From Rotaria macrura (Eukaryota; Rotifera; Eurotatoria; Philodinida; Philodinidae), in the NCBI GenBank assembly GCA_900239685.1, contig OENT01000118.1, forward strand, positions 1-64,000: 64,000 nucleotides of DNA, given 5' to 3'. How positions within the stretch are numbered: position 1 is the stretch's first letter; each line of letters opens with the position of its first letter. Positions 9,435-21,928 of the stretch are shown here, piece after piece. The position numbers and the translations under genes were made by a program. The notes below the pieces were generated by a model that saw nothing but the letters and a program-made list of their open reading frames with translations, was not told where the DNA came from and made no database searches.

Positions 9435-11938
9435 GATGATTTCTATCTTAAATAAAAGGGCAGGAACAAAATTAGAACAAATAAAGTTTTATTTTTTCAT
9501 GTCAAATAATTGGTTTTTTTTTTGTTAACAACACATAACAAAGATTTATTCAACAGTATGAATCGATAAGCAATACGAACTCATCATAAATATTGTCATT
9601 ATCAATGCTCTCGGGACAAAAATAAAAAACACAAAAGCTAACCATTGAATCTATATATTGATTTGATTGAACCCATTCAACATTTATTTTTTACTATCGA
9701 AAATTCACCAATTAATTTGTGAGATATTGGAAGTCTATGTCTGATTCATCATGTTGTACTAATCATCGACGAAATATGACTGATTTAGTCTTTCAATTTT
9801 GCCAAACGGTAACTCATACATTAGCAATCAAGTTTAAATTCGTTTCTTTTCATTCCTTCAATACGAAGACAATCTTGTGATGTTTCACATGGAGATCTAA
9901 TTACATTCGTATGCATAGGTGGAATACAAATTACAGGTTCTTCATTCAATAGAACGAAAAAAACAAAACATATTACGAAGAAACTAGCTCTTTGCAAGAG
10001 ATGTCGTTTTATGACTAAAACGTTTTGTATTGACTGTTCACGAATAATAAATGCCGATGAATAATAATTAGAAGAGAATGATAATTCATTCAGATTTTAA
10101 TGATAATGCCAATGTCAGAATCATTTGAAACAAACTCTATGATTGAATTCTCGTTCGCTGAGTAATCAGGAAGCGAAACGATAGAAAAATAATAATATTC
10201 ATCGTAAGCCATAGAAGTTTACGAAAAAACCATAAAGACAAAATCAGATGAATTGGTTTGCAGTCGTAAAATCATTGATTTATTCGAATCTGAAACAAAA
10301 ACATTAAAGAACTATTATTTTAAATTTATCATGTTGATATTTGATAATTTTGTGGTTCTCATGATGGAAAAAGATAGATTTTAATCTCGATAGCACACAT
10401 TGGCTGCTTTCTTGAAGATACTATAGTAATATTATTTGAATAAAATTATTTTCTCATGATTGGATACAATTAGTTTTTTTACATAGTTAGAGGAGATAAT
10501 GTATCAAACAGTATATTAGATTTTTTAAATTAATTTTCGTTGACTTTCAAACTGATAAAGGCGAACTTCACCGTTCGAGTTCACAATGCTATGTAATATT
10601 TCATAGAAAAATATAGTATCAGTTTGTAAGTTCACAAATATGAAGTCGAGAAAAATGATGACCCTTCACGATATGTAACAATATTTCAGTTTAATCGATT
10701 AGTTTTGACAGATGAGTGATTGAAAAATTCACATATATGAACGCTATTTTCGTTTGTGATATTTAGGCTATCGCAAGAGTCACAGAATCAATCTAAGACA
10801 GAAAGTTCATCTCAAAATTTATTTCGATTTATTGAAAAATCTTCTTTTCTTTTAAGAGTAATAACCAGTTCAAACAATTTCATGGGAGGATCAAAATCGA
10901 ATGCAATCAAACTTTAATTACTGATAATACTATTCGATACATTGTTTTATACAATTGTATGACAATTAATAGTGGAGGCAGGCAATTCAAATAAGTATTA
11001 AAAATCGAAACAGATGAAATTCAACTATTATGACATTTTATTATAAAAATAATACTTCGATACATTAAAATTTATATTTTTCTAGACAAATCAAACGCGT
11101 CAGCTAACAAAACTTGAACAAGTTATCAAACTCAAAATGAATATTTTTCATTGAGTGACATTAGACTTAGGATCAAGAATGTCTGGTGATCTATGTTTGA
11201 AAAATCGCAACTTCTATTTTTATATCATAAATCTTGAGCAATCATTCTTTGAAGTTTATCGTATTACATCTTCTATTTTTTTCATAATTATGTTTTGAAA
11301 ATGCAACTTATTTGCATGAAATTGATTTTAAAAAAATATCTTGACTACAGAGGGTAAAAAAATGTTAAAGTTCGATTTTCTTATACCCAAATTTATTTAC
11401 CTTGATATTCTTGTTCATTAGTTTTTTTTCTTTTAATAAAAATATGTTCGTCATTATTAATATCACTGATGCTTTTAGGTTATTTTAGTTTTTTTTTTTT
11501 ATGTATGCTATCGTATTCATTTCCATTAATGAATTCGTGGTATCCGACATTGAACATTCGATAGGATGCGACTAATTTTGATCAGCTTTTGGAATTGATA
11601 AAATTTGATGCCGATGATTATGTGTGTAGAGAGTATTCTTTTCACGATTACATAAATTCTTTTATTATTATTTACTTCATCGTACTCGAAGTTTATGATG
11701 TATATTGTAGTTCATGTTTTATTTATTGTAATACGACGCTGCTTTCGGATATGTATTTTTTAATCAAGATACCGACTTTTTCTATCAACTAATTGTTCTG
11801 AACTATGATCTTCTATTGACAGTGATGAGTAAGTATTTAATTTAATGCTCTAATACTTCTCGTCTTGTATATTGTATGAGAAGAAGTTGTACCCATATTT
11901 AATTAATAGAAATATCGAATATACTTGGCTGAATAAAA
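9435..11938. other. Intergenic, no gene seen
   Basis: AT-rich, with no splice-bounded coding stretch. The stretch just right of 9434 contains an acceptor-like TTATTTAAG upstream (on minus) of the preceding gene's start. Confidence 0.5.
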
Positions 11939-12154
11939 AGTTATCAAGATCGTGTTCGATTTGCTCATTGTGATTTGAAAAGAATGATTGATGACGTTTT
12001 TGGTAACAAAGTCGTTATTTTCACACCTGTATTCGGTAATGAAGTTCGTTGATTGAGATCAATTCTGCAAAACGTTTTTGGTTGTACTAGACTATTGTTT
12101 GTGCAACGTAAATGTTGTCATCACTCAAATCGCCATATTCGTTGTTGTTCATGA
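11939..12154 (+). pseudogene. Coding-like relic with one in-frame TGA
   Basis: One frame reads through 72 codons with a single internal TGA (about 12050) before a terminal TGA at 12152. The stretches on either side have protein-like composition: SYQDRVRFAHCDLKR and VVIFTPVFGNEVR, then LQNVFGCTRLLFVQRKCCHH. Random sequence at this AT content should show about six stops. The Cys/His-rich end is suggestive but I recognise no family. It may be a degraded exon; no partner exons were found. Confidence 0.35.
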
Positions 12155-13790
12155 AGTAAGATTTTTACATCATCTGATTGTAATAATTTCATTTTACTTA
12201 AGAATAACTCAGTTAATGAGTTTTTTCCTATGTTAATAATTTGTATGCTTTCGACAAAGGGTTTTTACGTGAATACCATACTATAAATTAACTTCACGTA
12301 AATATTTTACACTTTATTCTATCAACTATTGAATAAATAACACTGATTGTGAGTGAGTTTCTGTTCGATTTCACCTAAACGTGGAATATTATTCATCGAC
12401 AGGACTTTTTTCAATCTAGAAAACACAGTCAATCTCAAATCATGAAGTCATTAAACTTTAAAAATGCAATCAATTAAATATTTATCGTTCAATGTCTATG
12501 CAAACAATACAAACTGAATCGAACGATTTTTCGATTGTGTATTTTGTTGTTTGAGAAAGATTGTAGAATGAAATTAAAAAAAAAACAATAAACATGTAAA
12601 ACAGCTGGAGATATCAATCAATGATATATGATTTAAAATAGCAGATGTCGCTTTATTTCAAAGTGACATGAGTGAATCTTGCGACAAATAGTGTGTTTCA
12701 GCAATATGCACGAACATCGGCAGCAGTTGTGCACATGCCCTTTGGCATACACCTAGTTTGAAAAACAGAGTGCACAATATTCAGACTAGTAGAAGAAAGT
12801 TCAATCTATTCTTGAATCAAAATTTATGTTTAAAATACGTACAGATAGTATGATCTACTTTCTGATCTTTCTAGTAATATTTGTTGGATGGGCTCATTTT
12901 TCGGTTCAGATTTAGATTTATATTAATTCGCTATCAGTAGCTACGCGGTAACGGCGGAAAAAAATTAAAAAATACTATATTCAATTTAAATCCTTCAAAT
13001 CTCGTTGATACTTATTGATGACGACTCAAGAAAGAAGACCATTATGATAGTTTAATTGGACACTATAACGATTGTTTAAAATTTTGAAAAACAACAAATC
13101 GAATTTCTCTTGTTTATACGTATTATCCAAGTGTGTAATTTTCTGTCGGAAACCTTTCTAAATCAATTAGATGCATACATTTCTTGTTGTCTGAGATAGT
13201 ATTTATTATTGAATGCGTTCTTTTAACTTACTGCATGAGATATAAAATTCTTTTTTTTTACATTTCGTTTCTATTGCATTAAATTTCAACACTTTGCATT
13301 TTGCTTAGAAAAACAAGCGTTAATGTACTATGCTCATTTACAGCAGCTTGTTGTCTACATATTATTTTAAATATCTATTAGAAGAACTGCTCAGAGTTGA
13401 CAAAAACAAATATTACAAGGTCAATCTTAAACGAGACTGCGCTTATAGATTCAACAGCTTTCTTAATATGAAAGAAAAACAGTGATGGCAATTCTATTGG
13501 AAATATAGATATTCTCTGTAGAATCGAAAACATTTTTGCACAAATTTTTGTTGGGTTCTTTTCTCTAAGAAGAAAGCGGAAGAAAATTTCAGTGCTTAAA
13601 ACAAGTATTTACGATATTGATGTTGTTAGGGTGTTGTCATTCTTATTGACATGAATTTTTCGATCAAGACTTCTTATCTGATAGTCTTTTTCTAGTCAAA
13701 ATATTATGTTACTCTAGCTGTTAAATATGGAGTGTTTTTCTTACATTTATTGACTAATTATCATAAAAACAGTAGTAGTTTCCTTCTTGA
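12155..13790. other. Intergenic, no gene seen
   Basis: AT-rich, with no supported coding, RNA or repeat feature. Confidence 0.5.
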
Positions 13791-13862
13791 ACCAAGTACG
13801 CTACAAGCATCCAATGGTATAAACCCGGCCGGATCATTTTGGTCACCTTCAAAGGTCTCTAC
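13791..13862 (-). CDS. Possible orphan exon resembling part of a PH domain
   Basis: On the minus strand an acceptor-like TTCGTAG is followed by a short open stretch containing GDQNDPAGFIPLDACSV. The order 'acidic, D-P-x-G-F/I-I-P-L-D/E' matches the beta-strand turn of pleckstrin-homology domains such as those of cytohesins. A donor-like GTACTT follows. I found no flanking exons for the rest of a PH domain within several kb on the same strand. It may be an exon of a gene with very long introns, a gene relic, or chance similarity. Confidence 0.25.
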
Positions 13863-15200
13863 GAATATGCTTTTTAAAATATGATTCAAATTAAGAAAGA
13901 TATGTTTTTGAAAATCATCGATTGGAGCTATGTACAAGTTAGAGATATGATATTTCTCATCAATCAACAGTAGAATTCGAAAACAAGTACATGCTATTCC
14001 AAGTTCATTCAGATTGACAAGATTTTGTGTTAAAAAATCTTATATTTTTCGGTGACGATCATAATAAATTTTAAGCTATCCAACTTGACAAAAAGTGATA
14101 AAGTTAAACAGACAATTGTTTTCATCTGTATTGATTCATGAAGTATCGTTGAATTTTCTACCTATAAATATTTTCTTGTTGTTTTTTTGTGCAGTTGAAA
14201 CCCGGCCGTAGATACGACTTGTGACGTATATGTAGTATTTTACGGAGCACATCATGGTATGATACTAAGATTGTTATAATTGATCATAGGAAGAATTGTT
14301 CCAAATTGAATTCTACTCTCTAGAAAAAAGGTTGCATTCATAAAAAAAAACTATTGTTTTTAGTTTTATAGCGTTCAAACATCGTTTCAAAGTCATAAAT
14401 AATTTACAGTAATACGTATATAAATTTCTTTGTCATTCAGAACAGTTGACAAATTCTGAAAGACACATTAATCAACTTGATAGATTTGTCTCAGCAATCG
14501 ACGTGAGAGAAAACAATCATATATATATATCTAGAGGGCAGCTATCACAGCAACTGTCGCTTCCTATATCGATGAGTTTAATTAAACAAAAGAGAAAGCA
14601 CAGTGCTCTTAGTACTTCATTTTTTAAGTGTTTCAGTAATTATAACATTTGAATTGTTGCTCAGAAAAAGAAACAAACTCAGAATGATTGCTATGTTTGA
14701 ATTATCCTATTTATATGTTTTTAAAAATTCCATCGCTGTCGTTTAATGGACAAAATGAAATATTTCGTGGATGTTTTACGATGAAAAATTGACATATTAC
14801 AGTTGTATAATACTTAATAGGCTCTGAATTTCTGCTTGATCGATCCTATCGAAATAAATGTTGTCAGATCTGTCGTAGTTTCTAATTATGTAAAGAAGTC
14901 ATAAAAAATGACAGATTTATCTCATTCTTGTTTAAGCAAAAAAACCGTACAAGTTTCCGAGCCACATGCCATAGTGTAACTACTACGTCGGGAAAAAAAG
15001 AAATTGTTAACAAATTTTTTTATTTAGCAGTGTCTTGTGTTTTGCTGTTGTTGAAACCTTAAGTAGAATTTCATTGAATCAAAGTAACAACGACCAATGA
15101 TTTATATTGAGTTTTAACTGAAAATATTACAGAATAATTTTATATCAAGAAAAAAATAAAACAGAAGCTGTATATCATGATATTCATATTTGGTTTGTTG
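13863..15200. other. Intergenic, no gene accepted
   Basis: A plus-strand frame at about 14446-14652 (contains RFVSAIDVRENNHIYISRG) follows an acceptor-like CATTCAG and has protein-like composition. It lacks an ATG and partner exons. No other feature is supported. Confidence 0.4.
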
Positions 15201-16310
15201 TTATTGAATAAAACCCATTAGATCATCAGTGATGTTAAAATTATTAAGAGACCCGTTACTAGACATTGTTGTTGGACTAAAATAAATCATTGGAATAAGT
15301 ACTTGTGAAATATGTCGAACGTCAGCAATACAAGAACTTTTATAACCACCGTATACAAAAAACAATCCGTAAATATCTTCTTTACATCCAGTCGTTCAAT
15401 ATATCAAATTACAATTGAATGATCTCATGCAATCACTATCGATATAGATTGATTTCATTGATATTTGACATATTGCCGTACCACGATATTGTGTTAATAT
15501 ATTCCAATATTGATTTGATAGAACATTTTTCATTGAAAACCAAGTTGTTATATTTGTTTGTGACGAATTATAAATGAAAAAATCAAAAACAATTCAGCTG
15601 TTGATGATGAATGCAATGGCTATCTGATTAGGGATGTATAACATTTGATTCCATAGAGAAACTAAAATACTAGAACAATTAGATGCTGTTTGATGAATTG
15701 AGATATTTGGAATCTATGTTAGCATTGTTCAATGACTTGAGTTCAACTATAAAAATGATTCATTATTTTCTTTATGTAGTTTTAAAATAGGTATCCATCA
15801 ATATTTTGTACTTACGAAAAGATTCATAGAATTTTACAGATTCATTTTAACTGTATAAATGCTTACATTTGGCAATAATGCTAATGATATTTGAGAACTT
15901 TTCATCGGATATATGACATATCGTTGTCAATAGTATATATTATTGAATATATACGTAACACTTATGGACAGATAATGTGAATAAGTAATAAAAGTACACA
16001 TATAAGAATTAGATTTTGTTAATTTTCTTTTCAGAAATCAACTAACTGTTGAGTAAATTGCATTAATAATATTAGTCATTGGTAAAGTATATATTGCAAC
16101 AATAGATGTAGCTGCAATATAAAAAGTATCATATTCAGTTTCAAGCACATGGATTGTGACTCGAGCAACGTTTGTCAAATCATAAAACAATGATACAAGC
16201 AGAATAGTAAGGTTAACTTAAATGAAAAGTAAAAAGAAATAATTAAGATAAATGAAGGGGATCAAACGTCGAGGTAAATTTTCATCGATGTTTGAAGAGA
16301 AACTATGAGC
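15201..16310 (-). pseudogene. Decayed membrane-protein gene, single frame with about ten stops
   Basis: One minus-strand frame runs about 370 codons with only about ten stops (six TGA, two TAA, two TAG) and no evident frameshift. At this base composition roughly thirty stops are expected. Open stretches look like real protein: an N-proximal part with hydrophobic segments (RRLIPFIYLNYFFLLF, then NLTILLVSLFYDLTNVARV and FYIAATSIVAIYTLPMTN), and a downstream Cys-containing soluble part (YWNILTQYRGTAICQISMKS, YIDSDCMRSFNC, DIYGLFFVYGGYKSSCIADV). It ends in ...NITDDLMGFIQ and TAA. Some stop-rich stretches (about 15730-16040) could instead be introns, so a living multi-exon gene is not fully excluded. 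The family was not recognised. Confidence 0.45.
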
Positions 16311-19300
16311 AAAAAACAAAAATTATAGATTTAGTTCTACGATAATTAAACATGATGAAAGCACCTAAGATGAATAGTTCTCGTATAATTACAAAGTATG
16401 TTGATTGGAAAAGAACTTACTTTTCAATAGAACTCAATGATCTTTTCAGCAATTAAATAGTAAAAAAGAATCTTTTCATTTAAATTGTATGACTATAGTT
16501 CAAACGACATACTGTTTTGTCCGAGAAAAAAAACTCATATAAATATTTTATTTGTTGTTTATCGACTCGTATCTGGTTATAAAAGGTGCTATAAAAAGTT
16601 TCATTAATTAAAAAACAAGTTTTTCATTTAGTCGTTTTTCGACATGGATCTAAATCAATGTATTACATTGAACACAATGCATAGAATTGTCTCTTCACCA
16701 TGCTAGTAGCAATAGTTCAGTGAATAGAACAGATTTTTACTGTTGAAAGTCTAGAAATAAATCTATCGCAATTCTTTATTTTTTGTCTTTGCTGAATCTG
16801 TTTCGTTAAAAGCAAGAACCGGTGAATTATTTTTTCACTTTGAACTGAAAGTAGATTGACTGTGCATTAATAGAATTTTTTTAAGATAGAGTTTTCATCA
16901 AAATCAATAGTGCATATTAAAAGCAATTTATGAGAAAGCTATTTTATGTTGTGAAGAAATTCTTTTTCAAGCATGACATGGTAACTCTCTAGAACACTTT
17001 ACATGAAAGGATATGAATATCTATGTTAGCAACTAATTATACCTGGCCCATGGAGCAATATCTTTGTTTGTTTATGCTAGTTCGTTCGAATTTTCCCTTA
17101 AAAAATTAATTACCACTGTCAATTCTCCTCGGGGTAAAAATACCTATATAATATGACAATTTATTTATGCAAGTGTTTTTCGACCTTTAATTATGAATAA
17201 AGAAGGATTTGTTCCGACGTGCATTAGTTTAGGCAGTGGGTGCTGTTTCTTTCTACGGAAATTACTTCTGCTTGACATAGTACATGAGTGTGGGTGTACG
17301 AATTACTTCTAGTATAAATAGAAAAATGTTCCTGTTTCGTGAGACATTATCCAGTCATGAAAAAAAGAACAATTTCGATGCCATGAATGAATAACTCTTT
17401 CTTATGTTATGATTTAGCGCAATGTCATTTAGTAAAACGAATCCATATTAAACATGCCTTGCATTTTCATCGGTTGAGTTGATTTCGGTTTGAGATTAGT
17501 GAGGGAAATGCTGACACGACCCATATTACTTCAAAAGTATGCGAAGTTTATAGAACTTTTAAGAACGATGAATAATGCTTTCATTGTTAAGTTAACACGA
17601 GTATTTCTTTTGCAAATTAGAATCACTGATAGAAAATATTTCACTGAATATAATCGTATGTAGAATCTAAGAGACTGTCAAAATTTTCAAGGCATCATCT
17701 CAAAACGTTCATCTGCTACTAGGATACAAATGAATTATTAGAGTGATTTTTCATTGTAATAAATTATCATCTGCTGCATAACTGGAGTCTCTTGATTCTT
17801 GAAATTCTTTGATCGGTTGTTATTTATCATGTCAATCAACTAGAAATTAGACAATTGATATTAATATTTCATTATTTTCTATGAATTATTGGAGCGTAAA
17901 CTTTGACACGCAAGAATAAAATAATGTATGTTTGAAAGGTATTCAAATGAATAAATTGTTATATGAAGGAACGGTAATAAAATCTTTCTTTTATGTATGA
18001 TTGATGTTTTAAGAATGATCGGTAAAAGGTAAAACAATCTTAAATACAAGAAAAGAGAAACGTTAATGAATAAAGAAACCTTTCGAAAAATAAAATCATC
18101 GATGTAAAAAACGAAGAAAATAAGGCAAGATTATTATTAGCAAATTATAATATTCTAATCGATTGATTTCATCTAATAGATTCTGATACTGGGCTTCTTT
18201 ATAGTTATCGTCGTCTATAATTCCTACTTCTCTTTTTCTTTCAAGATTTTTTGTTACTAGATTTCTTACATCAATGTCTCAGGAGAATGCTTTGATCCAT
18301 AATCTATTGAAACGATCAGTAATAAGCGTTAAATGATGAAATTGCCAAAACTAAAAATTGAATAGAATAATGGATACTTTCGTTTAATGGCATAGAATTT
18401 CGTCATTAGTCATAGAATGTAGATACGACAGACCATTTATCAAAGACTTTTATTTTTCTTTTCTCAGCTTCTTTCGTCACCAATTCGACCCGTCGCAACT
18501 TTTTTTATGCAAACAATAACGCAAAGAGAATAGCGTTCATGCACATTGTTGTTAAACATAGACAAAAAAGATTCATCAGTACATCTTACAATGAGAAAAT
18601 TTACATTGATCTATTTCAAATACAGAAAAACAAATGCTACAGTATAACCGTACTGAATAGCTTTGTCTACACTTTGAAATCATTAAGTCTACATGAATAG
18701 AAATAATCGTTAGGAAGTACAATGACATAGACAATGTAAATAAAACACCATCAGTCATTCAGAAAAAAAACATGAGAAATATGAGCTAAGAACAGTCACA
18801 TCACAATGTTAACTTGAAGAATAACTATTCTAAGAGTATAAAATCAATAGTAATTTTCTGCTTGGCAGAAGTCAAGCGTCACATTGACTGTGATAAAGTT
18901 ATGTCAGTATTGATACCAAGTCATTTAGAACTTTCTATGTCGTGAAAATCATATTATTTACATGCATGATTTAAACAATTCAAAAATTATTCAACGTATT
19001 CATTATCATAAATTGTTTTGCTCGACATTGTAACAAGAAAATCTTACAAGAAAACATAAATGTTTCATGTTGCAAAAACGTAAATACAGTCAATAAGCTT
19101 CTTTACTTGCATTCGAAGCTAAAAACTGCTGTAGGCAGTATGGAATGAAACGCTCTCGTGTTAGTAAAACTTGTTTTGTTATTCTCATTGTTTCCCGTTC
19201 AAGTAAGAAAATTTCTAGTTATGAATTTCCTTGACTTGATTAATCTTTTTTTCTTCTGTAGTTTCCCGTGCCAATATCCGGTAGCTAACGTATTTATTGT

Positions 19301-21928
19301 GATAGAATTTTTTTATTATTTTTTAACAAGCTATTATTATTAAAAAGAATTTTCCTTATGAGAATCTTCTTTACTAATCATGAAGGCAATTTTTATTCGG
19401 TATTCTAATGAATATCGGATGTATCTAGATCTATCTAATGATGTATAAATTATTCTATATGAAATGATCTCTACGGAACACATGATAAGCAATAGTTCGT
19501 TTAATGTATTCAGAGAATGAATTCTATGATGGAAACAGACAGACAGACTTGTCTTCTTATCGATACAAATGATTAAAGAAAGAAATAATCAATAGTACGA
19601 GAAAAATATGGTTCTTACACGTCTGAAATACTATCTCGCATGAAAAACGACATATAGAAATTATTAATACAATTTAAAAAACTTTCTTATTTTTTTTTTC
19701 TCCATCTAGTTTTACATTTTATCTATTGATTGACATTTATTACATTGTATTCGCTCTGCTTGCTTCTTTCCTATTTTCATAATCCATATTTTATATAAAC
19801 GAAGTCAAAGCCATACACATTTCTTATTCGAAGTTGATCAAACCTATTTACATCAGAAAGTTAATTCAAAAATTAGAGATTTAGATATGGAATGCATCGT
19901 AAATATGATAGGCTATTTTTATGTTGTTATCATATGCCTTGTGTATTTCATGCATACTAATCATCTATCGACTCGTTCGTCTTATTTAACCGACCACATT
20001 TTAGTTTATGTTTTTCCCTGGTGGAAGAGAAATGTCGATGTGAATGTGTGTTTTTTAACAGCATCGTTAAATACGCTTCTAGTTTTGCTTTCGGATTGAA
20101 TACTTTATTATCTCGATAGGAGTTGTTAGTTTGAACAATCGTCAAATCTTGACGTTAAAAAGCCTACAAGATGAACTCTCATATTTTCTGTATATTAATT
20201 ACTTGTTCCTTTTTCTAGTGTAGTATAGTACTTGTAATGGATGTAAATATCACGAAATCTAATAGAATAAATAGAACTACAGTTTTTTTATGCGCTTAAA
20301 AGTATACAGCTGTTTATTTCCTGGCTTGAACTTTTTCTTCTTCATATTTCTTTCTTAGTTTTCTTTTTCTGTTATTGTTCTTTTTCTTACTTGGACTGCG
20401 TAAGGCAGGAAACAGAAGGGTTAAAAAAGAGAAAAAGGCTAAGAAAAAAGATGAATATGATCATTGATGAAAAGAAAAAGAAATGTGCATGATGAAGTCA
20501 CAGATCGATTTGAGTGAATCTCAGGTATTGAGTTTGATAATAAAATGATTGATTCGATATTATTTTTTCTCTTAAATTATTATGGTAATTTATCAAACTA
20601 ATGTACGTATTATATTATTTGATTAAATAGTGAGATATACGTATATATACATGTATGGTGTAGTTTTCTTTGTCATTGTTCCTTTTTGACAGATGAGAGT
20701 AGGAGAGAGAATTATGAGACGATTTATAGAAAATCTTCATATGTAATTTGTTTTCTATGATATAAATCGTATATTCTATTGGCAGCCATCAAGAAATACA
20801 TTACAAAAAATTTAGTCGAGCTAACGTTAATAAATTCCAATTGCATTGTGTTGACATGAATGAGAAATTAGCAGAGAAAAAAGACTTACTGATTTTCCAG
20901 AGAAAGCAAAAAGTACTAAACGAGCCAACAAATAAAATTAGGAAAGTCTAGCACAATATTCTTCTATGGTTAATATTGAATTTAATCTGATGTTTATACT
21001 AATAATCGCAACAATGAATGAGCAACATTTGATGAACCTCAAGTCATAAGACTGCAGATAATAATCATGGATTGATTTGTGGTGAAATATGCTTTCTTTA
21101 TCTTTATCAATCATGAGAGCCTTTCTCTAAAACTTTTCCATTATTCTCTCTCTTTCAACATTTGGTATTTGATCGACGACAACACACAGAAACATCCGTA
21201 CTGTTTCATCTCTGTTTCCTCTTCGTTCCTCTTTTTCTCCTCGGTCCTAAATCAACATTCTTTTTCTCGAGCTTGTGTTCGGCCTCAGAACGGAATGCAA
21301 CGGAACGAGCCGCACAATTCCATGTACTGCGAATGTATTACATGACGGAGACGATTTGCCATAGAAAAGAAAAAAAAACTGACGCAGAATGAAAAAGAAT
21401 CATGTGGCTGGCTGCCTTGCCGACTAATAATCGCTAGTTACAGTTATGTTAGTTAGTAATTGTAAGATTCTTTTTCTTGCTACTTACATGTGCATTTGCT
21501 GTATCAGTACTCCCCACAATAATACGAATTTCATCAATTTGACATTCATTCATATATTGTTAGTTTTAGATATAATTTGTTAATTTTGAATTGTTATTTA
21601 CTGCCATCTAGATGAAAAACTCATATGGCTCTAATAAACTCAAAAAAGAGTCACTTAAGTAAGTTATTGATTAATATGTATATGTATTCTAATATAAGTC
21701 TGAAATCAAATTAAAGGGGAAACATGGGAACGAATAATATAACCGATCGTAATAAAAGTATTGGCTCTATTCATAACAATTTTTAATAACCTAAGGCAGT
21801 AATAATAATTCATCATGAATTGTGGAATCGAGGTCATCTAAGGTTTCTGTTTTTTTCCTTTGTCTAATCGAAACTATTATTCATAATGATCTATTGATAT
21901 TTACTTTCTAAATCAAGTATGTAATGTG
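16311..21928. other. Long gene-poor interval
   Basis: About 5.6 kb of AT-rich DNA without a supported gene. A 70-codon plus frame at 19887-20099 with two hydrophobic segments has no conserved feature I recognise. The last kilobase (20.9-21.9 kb) presumably holds the promoter and leader of the glycosyltransferase gene, but no defined element can be named. Confidence 0.5.

Noticed and set aside
15201..16310. Reassignment of TGA as a sense codon in the relic
   Set aside because: TAA and TAG also occur in the frame, and TGA is used as the normal stop in intact neighbours such as the glycosyltransferase and F-box genes.
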